Assembly: GCA_002377605.1 (NCBI GenBank)
Contig: DFQD01000108.1
Location: 1 to 22,164 of the forward strand
DNA from: Gammaproteobacteria bacterium UBA3498
Lineage (GTDB): Bacteria; Pseudomonadota; Gammaproteobacteria; Pseudomonadales; Pseudohongiellaceae
Direction: 5' to 3'
DNA length: 22,164 nt
The position numbers were made by a program, and so were the translations under genes. Shown one piece after another: positions 16,463-22,164 of this stretch; within the stretch, counting starts at the first letter, position 1; every line of letters begins with the position of its first letter. The notes below the pieces were generated by a model. That model was not told the DNA's origin and ran no database searches. It saw nothing but the letters and a program-made list of their open reading frames with translations.

Positions 16463-17935
16463 ATGGCAAAAGTAGATTTATTAGACAAGGAAGGCCTGCG
16501 GCTACCAATTAAAATTGATACAACTTCCAATGGTGAGTACGAGCCGCTAGCAATCTCGGAATGTAACGAACAGGGCAATAAGCTTGCAATGGAATGGGCA
16601 ACTGAGAATGCTAAGAAGAAAGGGCAATCCCGGCGCCAGTTTCTTGTTTCCAGTTGCGGTGCTGCCAGTACATTGCTGGCAATGAATCATGCCAATGCCT
16701 ATCACGGCAAGAATGGTGGTTTTTTCGATATCACCCAAGAGAGCGCACTTGATAATGATTCTGCAAGTGCCGAAGTTGGGGGTGGGGAATTTATCTTTGA
16801 TGTTCAAGGACACTATGTGAATCCCGAGGGTGATTGGCTAAGTCGTATTCCTCCTGATGCTCGACCCTATGCTGGAATGGAAAAAGCGCAATGCGAAGCA
16901 GGCAATACCGGCGGTGATCGCGGCTATATGGGTTGTCTCTCCGAAAGCGAATTTATTAAAGATATTTTTATGGATAGTGACACTGACATTATGGTTCTGT
17001 CCTTTGTGCCTTCAACCCATGAGACAGAGCCAGTCACTATCGAAGATGCTGCTAAGACTCGAGAAATTGTTGCGGAATTAGAAGGTAGTAAGCGCCTGAT
17101 GATTCATGGTCGCGTAAATCCAAACCAGGACGGTGATTTGGAAGCAATGGATGAGCTTGCTGAGAATTGGGACATTTCTGCATTTAAAACTTATACCCAA
17201 TATGGGCCAGGTGGTATTGGCTTCTTTCTACACGACGATGTTGGGGTGGCGATGATTGAACGGGCGCAGAGGTTAGGCGTACGCAATATTTGTATCCATA
17301 AAGGACTGCCGTTCGGCCCAAGATCGTACGAGCATAGCCAGTCCAGCGATGTTGGTGTTGTTGCGAAGATGTTTCCTGAAATGAACTTTTTGATCTATCA
17401 TTCCAGCTTTGTGAGCAGTAATGCAGAGCAGGCATTTGAAAATGGCTTGGGTCGTGACGGGATCGACACGTTGATTCAGTCGTTGGTTGATAATGAAGTA
17501 GCGCCTAATTCAAATGTATATGCAGAATTAGGAAGCACCTGGCGCCTTTTGATGCGAGACCCTGATAATGCTGCACATTCACTTGGAAAATTATTAACTT
17601 ACTGTGGTGAAGACAATGTGTTGTGGGGCACTGATTCTATTTGGTATGGATCGCCTCAAGACCAGATTCAGGCTTTTAGAACATTCCAGATTTCGGAGGA
17701 ATTCCAGGAACGCTTTGGCTACCCGGAAATTACTCCAGAGATTCGTAGGAAGGTTTTTGGACTGAATGCAACGGTACCTTATGGTATCGATGAAGCTGAA
17801 GTACGAACATTAACTTCTACGGATGTTGTAACTAAAGAAAAGCTTGCCTATCAGGAAGACCCGCAGCCAAACTTTCTGACTTACGGACCTAAGAATCGCA
17901 GGGAATTTTTGAACTTTCTTAAGTGGGGAGGTTAG
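16463..17935 (+). CDS. amidohydrolase-2 family protein with an internal Tat-type export motif
   Basis: A 490-residue TIM-barrel metal-dependent hydrolase or decarboxylase of the amidohydrolase-2 group. I start it at ATG 16463, which has AGAGG seven bases upstream; the frame is open to an ATG at 16418 whose 15 added residues are a Lys/Arg run and improbable. A twin-arginine motif SRRQFLVSS begins at residue 56, followed by a hydrophobic stretch ending NHANA, so about 55 polar residues precede a Tat signal. Metal-site candidates are His117 (DVQGHYVNP), His215 (MIHGRV), Lys242 (FKTY), His279 (CIHKG), His313 (IYHSS) and Asp391 (WGTDSIW). The first His of the common H-x-H is Gln115. A weak hairpin (16391-16409) separates it from the acylase gene. 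Confidence 0.8.
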   Translation: MAKVDLLDKEGLRLPIKIDTTSNGEYEPLAISECNEQGNKLAMEWATENAKKKGQSRRQFLVSSCGAASTLLAMNHANAYHGKNGGFFDITQESALDNDSASAEVGGGEFIFDVQGHYVNPEGDWLSRIPPDARPYAGMEKAQCEAGNTGGDRGYMGCLSESEFIKDIFMDSDTDIMVLSFVPSTHETEPVTIEDAAKTREIVAELEGSKRLMIHGRVNPNQDGDLEAMDELAENWDISAFKTYTQYGPGGIGFFLHDDVGVAMIERAQRLGVRNICIHKGLPFGPRSYEHSQSSDVGVVAKMFPEMNFLIYHSSFVSSNAEQAFENGLGRDGIDTLIQSLVDNEVAPNSNVYAELGSTWRLLMRDPDNAAHSLGKLLTYCGEDNVLWGTDSIWYGSPQDQIQAFRTFQISEEFQERFGYPEITPEIRRKVFGLNATVPYGIDEAEVRTLTSTDVVTKEKLAYQEDPQPNFLTYGPKNRREFLNFLKWGG

Positions 17936-17971
17936 AAAAGCAGAACCATATTACGGTTTGGTTTAAGTAAA

Positions 17972-18013
17972 CGTCGGGTATTTTGATTTATATGCTCGGC
18001 GTTTTATTTTTTT
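17972..18013 (+). terminator. terminator closing the hydrolase gene run
   Basis: A ten-pair stem (17972-17981 with 17992-18001, three of the pairs G-T wobbles) and a ten-base loop are followed by TTTTATTTTTTT. It begins about 36 bases after the amidohydrolase stop codon, at the convergent junction with dmeF. Confidence 0.7.
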
Positions 18014-18026
18014 ATAGAAGATTCTC

Positions 18027-18944
18027 CTATTCCTCGTATGTATGCACTTCAATGCTGAGATGATGTAAATTCGTGCGCTCAGATATCATTCGCTTGTAAT
18101 GGTCCGGCTTTTGTGGATTTCGTGAAACAATGGAGACGATCGCTGCATTTATTCCTGGACCAATTGTCCATAAATGTAAGTCAACAATGTGATTATCAGC
18201 ATCAGCCTCAATTGCTTTCCGAATTTTTGAACGAGTTTGCTCAGAGGCCTGTTCGTCCAGCAAGATCGCGCTGGTGCTTTTTAATAAACCAATAGACCAG
18301 CGTGCAACTAATATTGCGCCAACGATCCCCATGATTGGGTCCATCCAAATCGCACCGAGATATTTCCCGACCAACAGAGCGAATATTGCCAATAAAGACG
18401 TCAACGCATCTGCCAGAACATGCAGGTAAGCAGATTTTAAATTGTGGTCGTGATGATCGTGACCATGGTGATTATGATCGTGATTATGGCCAACATCGAG
18501 AATGAAGACGGAAGCACCGTTTACTATTAGTCCGAGAATAGCAACAAAAATAGCTTGATTGAATGCAATCTCTATTGGGTTTATCAAACGAACTATACTT
18601 TCGAAGGCCATCATCGCTGCAAATACCGCTAGCAAGATCGCACCGGTATAACCTCCGAGAGTATTTACTTTACCAGTCCCAAAGCTATAACGTTCATTGT
18701 AAGCATGCCTCCGAGCGTAAATATAGGCAAAGGCGCTTATTCCAAGTGCTACGGCATGACTTCCCATGTGCAGTCCATCAGCGAGCAAAGCCATAGACCC
18801 AAAAGCAATCCCTGCTGCAATCTCCACTACCATCATGCTGGCCGTAATCGCGATGACTATAAGGGTTCGGAATTCTCCTGGTCTCTTCCTATCCTGGTCA
18901 AATGTGTGGGAGTGGCGCTTGTTATCTAATATTTCTTCCTTCAT
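18027..18944 (-). CDS. dmeF: DmeF-like CDF metal exporter (Co/Ni/Zn)
   Basis: A 305-residue cation diffusion facilitator that would export divalent metals by proton exchange. The N-terminal HSHTF and the helix-2 motif LLADGLHMGSH (Asp56, His59/63) match the DmeF branch, linked with cobalt and nickel, rather than the Asp-pair zinc type. Helix 5 has HVLADALTS (His175, Asp179). Between helices 4 and 5 lies a His-rich cytoplasmic loop (about residues 153-167, ten His) that buffers metal. The C-terminal cytoplasmic domain (after about 228) carries LLDEQ and DLHLWTIG, a typical metal-sensing dimer fold. Six helices are predictable. The usual partner repressor gene dmeR is not adjacent. It is divergent from the next gene with a 110-base gap containing TATAAT at 19000-19005, and convergent with the amidohydrolase. 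Confidence 0.8.
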   Translation of the reverse strand: MKEEILDNKRHSHTFDQDRKRPGEFRTLIVIAITASMMVVEIAAGIAFGSMALLADGLHMGSHAVALGISAFAYIYARRHAYNERYSFGTGKVNTLGGYTGAILLAVFAAMMAFESIVRLINPIEIAFNQAIFVAILGLIVNGASVFILDVGHNHDHNHHGHDHHDHNLKSAYLHVLADALTSLLAIFALLVGKYLGAIWMDPIMGIVGAILVARWSIGLLKSTSAILLDEQASEQTRSKIRKAIEADADNHIVDLHLWTIGPGINAAIVSIVSRNPQKPDHYKRMISERTNLHHLSIEVHTYEE

Positions 18945-19054
18945 GTTTCTGTAATGCTGCGCCTCGAATCATTTAGAGGTTATAGGTTAGTCTGTTTGTT
19001 ATAATAACTGACTCAAAGCTTCGAATTAATGATTTTGCAAAATATAGGGTAATA

Positions 19055-19633
19055 ATGAAAAAACTAGTTCCTGTGATTATGTCTGTATCAATATTTTCTT
19101 CTGTGTCTTTAGCATTGGAAGAACCTGCTCCTGCTTTGAGTGAGGTAATAAATTTTCGGCAGTATAGTGATAGGTTTGCAAGTGCTGGGCAACCAACTCG
19201 CGAACAATATCAATCAATAGCTGAGGAGGGATTTGAACGAGTTGTCTACATCGCATTCACCAATAATCCAAATGCTTTGTCTGATGCTGATCAGGTGGTA
19301 AAGGAACTGGGTATGGAATACATGCAGGTTCCAGTGGATTTTTCCAATCCACTTCCTGATGAATTCTATGCGTTTGCGGATTACATGGAGCGTAACCGGG
19401 ATAAGAAGACTTTATTGCATTGTCAGGTCAATGCTCGAGCTACGGCATTTAGCTTTCTTTATCGTGTCATATACGATGACGTGTCTATTATGGATGCAAA
19501 AACTGACATGAATACTGTTTGGCAACCTAATGAAGTCTGGCGAGATTTTATTTTTGAAGTTTTAGCACAAAATAATATTGACCCAGAGTGCGCTGGCTGT
19601 GACTGGACGCCACCACCCCCAAGAGGGCAGTGA
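19055..19633 (+). CDS. exported tyrosine-phosphatase-fold protein
   Basis: A 192-residue protein with a Sec signal (MKKLVPVIMSVSIFSSVSLA). It begins with INFRQYSDRFASAGQPT, the opening of bacterial dual-specificity-like phosphatases related to the N-terminal part of beta-lactamase-hydrolase-like proteins. The active-site loop is HCQVNARAT (Cys123, Arg128). This spacing is C-x4-R, one residue shorter than the standard C-x5-R phosphatase loop; a family of bacterial proteins with HC-x-x-N-x-R-x-S is known to me, so it may be a family trait. Asp95 in PVDF could be the general acid. A C-A-G-C pair near the end may form a disulfide. AGGG lies before the ATG. Substrate is unknown. Confidence 0.65.
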   Translation: MKKLVPVIMSVSIFSSVSLALEEPAPALSEVINFRQYSDRFASAGQPTREQYQSIAEEGFERVVYIAFTNNPNALSDADQVVKELGMEYMQVPVDFSNPLPDEFYAFADYMERNRDKKTLLHCQVNARATAFSFLYRVIYDDVSIMDAKTDMNTVWQPNEVWRDFIFEVLAQNNIDPECAGCDWTPPPPRGQ

Positions 19634-19724
19634 TACATTTTTAAGCAATTGCGCGAGAATTATTAGATTGATCACTCAGTAATGTAGCCTCAGTGGAAAC
19701 GGACAAGAACTCTTATCTCAAGAT

Positions 19725-19754
19725 AAAAAAAGGCGAGGATAACCTCGCCTTTTT
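19725..19754. terminator. bidirectional terminator between convergent genes
   Basis: AGGCGAGG (19731-19738) pairs perfectly with CCTCGCCT (19743-19750) around the loop ATAA. An A run precedes and a T run follows the stem, so it serves both the phosphatase-like gene (+) and the copper-protein gene (-), whose stop lies about 27 bases away. Confidence 0.9.
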
Positions 19755-19780
19755 AGAATATGTCCGGAAACAGCTAAGAA

Positions 19781-21640
19781 TTAATCTTCACCGCCTTGGT
19801 CTATATTCTTCCACGAATAGAATCCCATAAACATCTCTTCCCAGCTCTGCTCCCCCCAGTTAACCTCGACAGAAGGATCTGGATTAGCGGGGTTCTGTTC
19901 TGAATTGTCAAATGCACCCACGGCTATGATCTGAGTGCCGGCTGGAACACGATAAGGCTCAGCGAATTCGTGTGCCAATTGCCAGTTAAAGTCATAGTCA
20001 GGCACAGAGAGCAATAGCTCTTCACTTCCGTCCGGATATATGGCGGTAAACTTCATGCGCTTGCCGCGGAAATGCATGTGAGGCATCAGGCTGTAGAGTT
20101 CAGCGTCTTGACGGACATGAGTTACCAACTGCATTTCGTGATCTTTGGCATGCGGAGGGATCGCAATTGTGAATGCATTACCAACACCACCTGACATGCG
20201 TTCTTCTGGGACCTCTCCTTCAGGATAGAACCAAACACCGATTTCAGTTTCGTCAGTAACTTCCTTGCCTGAGGTAGTATAGTGCAGCTGAAGGCTCACA
20301 GTTGTGCCGGCTTTCAGTAACCCGCCAACGCCTTCTTCACTCATTTGCACGCTATTACCAGGAGCGTAACCAGCGATAGATCCCAGATCAGGGTCGCTTC
20401 CTCCAAGCAATGAGCCTACGTCAATGTCAGGGTTTTCTTCGAAAATCTTTCCGATGTCAGGGGCTTCACCTGTGGCGATTGCAGCGAACATCTCGGCACG
20501 AATAGCTGCAGCACGTTCTTCGGGTAAGCTGTTTATTGCGTTAATGAATGCGGTCTGAGCATCTTCAGCTCCGCCAGGTGGAATAATTGTAGTGATAATG
20601 TGGTGAAGAACTTCTTTCTTGTCTGGTGCTACTTCAGAAGCGCGAACCCAGCGATCTTCTGTTAAACCAAGATCGATTGGAATGTCCCGATACTCAACTA
20701 CGCCAGTAGCAGGTACTGCCTGAGGAGGAATTCGTACGATCAAATCTGGCTCGCCTAATTCTTCAGAAACTGTCCACTTGGTATCTGACCATACTAGATC
20801 TTCCAGTGGATCAACTTCGCCATCTACTGGAGAACCAGCATTCACCCAGCGAACCAGAGTTTGCATTTCAGCATCTGAGAGATTCATCTCGTTCTTCATG
20901 CGGTGGCTGACTTTGTTGTCAATCTGACCAGGAGGCATACGCTTGGTCATTACCACTTCACGAATCATTGGAGACCAACCTTGTAATGCAAGCTTGCTAT
21001 CCATTGCGAAAGGGGCAATACCGCCTTCGCGATGACAGTTGGCACAGTTTTCTTTAATTACAGGAGCAACATCCGCTACGTAAGAAGGAACATTATCGCT
21101 ACCTGGACCAGTTAATTCGATTGTTGCACCATCGGTAGCAACCGTTACGAGAGAATCATCAGCGCCATCAAGTAAACGTTGAATAGATGCAGCTAGCTCC
21201 GCATCGGTTGAACCACGATAGACCATTTCAAATGACTTGGGATCGTAAACAACAGCTTCATCAAGACGAGTAAGGCCAAGTGCTTCTGTAGCAAGTTGGG
21301 CATCGTCCATTAGAACTGGAAAATCTGCGCCAAGAGCCGCGATATCTGCAGTAACTGCTTGTCGATCAATTTGAAGGCCAGGGTTCATCAAAAAGAAGAC
21401 AACACCTTGCTCAGCGAATTTTACTTCCAGGTCCTGGAATGCAGCCAACGCCTCGGCGTCTGTTGCGCCTACGGCTTGTGGCAGAATTACTACCGCGTTT
21501 TGATCGTCATACCAGGCCATATGATGCTGCGCACCTTGGTTGTCGATCAGTGCGAAATCGCCAATGCGCTCACCGGCAGAAACTGCTGTAGTGAAGGCAG
21601 CTATAAATGCGATTAACAGGAAATGCAGTGATTTTTTCAC
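19781..21640 (-). CDS. exported redoxin - cytochrome c - PHM-like copper monooxygenase fusion
   Basis: A 619-residue exported protein starting at GTG 21640 with AGAGGA seven bases upstream; signal peptide about 1-22. Domain 1 (23-155) is a thioredoxin/peroxiredoxin-like fold, but the usual redox Cys is missing: the loop reads ILPQAVGATDAEAL (52-65). Domain 2 (about 185-270) is a c-type cytochrome with CANCH (199-203); Met235 in KRMPPGQ may be the axial ligand. Domain 3 (about 300-615) resembles copper type II ascorbate-dependent monooxygenases (PHM/DBH): LHHII (His346/347) and LHYTT (His453) could form one copper site, and MPHMHFRGK (His521/523) with Met603 or Met605 the other. A roughly 65-residue acidic insertion (357-420) lies between the first His pair and GYAPGN. 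No adjacent partner gene is obvious. Confidence 0.82.
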   Translation of the reverse strand: MKKSLHFLLIAFIAAFTTAVSAGERIGDFALIDNQGAQHHMAWYDDQNAVVILPQAVGATDAEALAAFQDLEVKFAEQGVVFFLMNPGLQIDRQAVTADIAALGADFPVLMDDAQLATEALGLTRLDEAVVYDPKSFEMVYRGSTDAELAASIQRLLDGADDSLVTVATDGATIELTGPGSDNVPSYVADVAPVIKENCANCHREGGIAPFAMDSKLALQGWSPMIREVVMTKRMPPGQIDNKVSHRMKNEMNLSDAEMQTLVRWVNAGSPVDGEVDPLEDLVWSDTKWTVSEELGEPDLIVRIPPQAVPATGVVEYRDIPIDLGLTEDRWVRASEVAPDKKEVLHHIITTIIPPGGAEDAQTAFINAINSLPEERAAAIRAEMFAAIATGEAPDIGKIFEENPDIDVGSLLGGSDPDLGSIAGYAPGNSVQMSEEGVGGLLKAGTTVSLQLHYTTSGKEVTDETEIGVWFYPEGEVPEERMSGGVGNAFTIAIPPHAKDHEMQLVTHVRQDAELYSLMPHMHFRGKRMKFTAIYPDGSEELLLSVPDYDFNWQLAHEFAEPYRVPAGTQIIAVGAFDNSEQNPANPDPSVEVNWGEQSWEEMFMGFYSWKNIDQGGED

Positions 21641-21982
21641 AAATCGATCCTCTCAATTAATTAATTTTTCAAGACGAAAATCTAGCTAGACCTGCTAAGT
21701 TTACTCAATTTTCAGTCATTTGCAGCCCTTTTTTACATTTTTTGTTACCAACGGAAACAAACAAGCTACAACCCACTAATTATAAGGCCTCCAAGGAATC
21801 AGTATCTGTAAAAATTCCCTCCCTAAAATTGTTGGCAAGTTGAGAACAGTTACTAGTTTTTTAAAGTGTCATTTGTCGATCAATTTCTGCTCAAAAAATC
21901 GAGAGCTCGTTGCTGTAGATTGGAGTGGTAGATAAAGCGGTTAGAAACCCCATGTAGTTGAAGCAGAAACTGAAGCAAATAT
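21641..21982. other. non-coding stretch upstream of the copper fusion gene
   Basis: AT-rich and without a convincing gene. On the minus strand TTGAGT and TAGATT with an 18-base spacer (about 21677-21706) could form a promoter for the copper fusion gene. I see no tandem repeat or riboswitch. A 38-codon minus-strand open stretch (21883-21999) is discussed under rejected items. Confidence 0.4.
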
Positions 21983-22020
21983 AAAAAAAGAGGGGCTGCC
22001 TAAGTCGAACCGACAACCCC
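21983..22020 (-). terminator. strong minus-strand terminator near the right edge
   Basis: On the minus strand GGGGTTG (complement of 22014-22020) pairs with CAGCCCC (complement of 21992-21998), enclosing a small hairpin TCG-GTT-CGA, and is followed by TCTTTTTTTAT. On the minus strand the seven-pair stem has one G-T wobble; read on the + strand the same position is a C-A mismatch, so the RNA is made from right to left. No gene in the window is known to feed it, so it ends a transcript starting at or beyond about 22030. Confidence 0.7.
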
Positions 22021-22066
22021 CCCTGCTTGAGAACGGATATCACACCACAATAATAACGAGCAAAAA

Positions 22067-22080
22067 TTGATCCACATCAA
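22067..22080. promoter_or_regulatory. perfect FNR/Anr/FixK-type binding site
   Basis: TTGATCCACATCAA matches TTGAT-N4-ATCAA in all ten defined positions, the known site for FNR/Anr/Dnr-family oxygen-sensing activators. Its centre is 22073.5. Facing right, TG-C-TAGAGG (22101-22109) would be an extended -10-like element about 42 bases to a start, the classic class II spacing, leading to an ATG at 22135 or 22149 or to a gene outside the window. Facing left, the minus-strand terminator lies 50-90 bases away. Which promoter it serves cannot be decided here. Confidence 0.55.
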
Positions 22081-22164
22081 TTATAAAAAAAAGAGGTTAG
22101 TGCTAGAGGCAAAAAAACAAGAATTAGTAGAAACATGAAAAAGATTGAATGACGGATTGGGGCG

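Noticed and set aside
21883..21999. Minus-strand open stretch of about 38 codons containing LHGVSNRFIYHS and RALDFLSRN, resembling the end of an alpha/beta hydrolase or S9 peptidase
   Set aside because: No start codon with a ribosome-binding site, the first third is only the terminator's T run translated, and the catalytic His region is absent. It is too short to call even as a relic.
22077..22163. Minus-strand frame from the right edge, hydrophobic (FFMFLLILVFLPLALTSFF), ending with TGA at 22077-22079
   Set aside because: Could be the membrane-spanning end of a gene outside the window, but T-rich DNA gives such residues by chance; I kept it only as an alternative to the small-RNA reading.

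Overview
The window reads as chromosomal DNA of a heterotrophic, Gram-negative gammaproteobacterium-like organism, possibly marine. Codon composition is moderately AT-rich. Many products carry Sec, Tat or lipoprotein export signals. The families present (SMR efflux, DmeF-type CDF, ModF-like ABC ATPase, class I cytochrome c, PQQ-type sugar dehydrogenase, Ntn-hydrolase acylase, and a redoxin/cytochrome/copper-monooxygenase fusion) are typical of proteobacteria. The assignment is inferred from gene content only. I saw no rRNA, tRNA, CRISPR array, insertion sequence or phage gene.

Layout. Positions 1-255 hold the broken 3' part of an NTF2/SnoaL-like gene. A thiolase-like protein without the usual nucleophilic cysteine (288-1826) and an apparently intact aldehyde dehydrogenase (2038-3471) follow on the + strand; the gap between them carries what looks like the N-terminus of a lost short-chain dehydrogenase. 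On the - strand come a secreted NTF2-like protein whose stop codon abuts that of the aldehyde dehydrogenase, and a small cytochrome c with its own terminator. A secreted esterase and a ModF-like double-ABC protein run + (4606-7153). On the - strand lie a lipoprotein and a crotonase-family protein; between modF and the lipoprotein sits a CBS-domain remnant.

From 8931 to 17935 seven genes point the same way: PQQ-type glucose/sorbosone dehydrogenase, Tat-exported PhoD-like phosphatase, SMR efflux pump, secreted metallo-beta-lactamase-fold hydrolase, small ACT protein, penicillin-acylase-family Ntn hydrolase, and a Tat-motif amidohydrolase; a terminator closes this run. A DmeF-like metal exporter (-), a secreted tyrosine-phosphatase-like protein (+) and a 619-residue exported redoxin-cytochrome c-copper monooxygenase-like fusion (-) complete the gene set. 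The last 520 bases contain no confident gene, but hold a strong minus-strand terminator and a perfect FNR/Anr-type palindrome.

How the parts may work together. The 12.1-17.9 kb stretch looks like an exported hydrolase set (lactone/ester, amide and amidohydrolase chemistry) beside an efflux pump, compatible with processing of acylated amides or lactones, including possible quorum-signal or xenobiotic degradation. This is inference. Several enzyme-like proteins here lack residues that define catalysis in their families (thiolase-like, crotonase, first ABC domain of ModF, redoxin domain of the fusion), so their names should not be read as activities. I did not find a clear-cut, previously undescribed multi-gene system. 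The best leads are the right-edge regulatory region, the exported hydrolase cluster, and the buried gene remnants.
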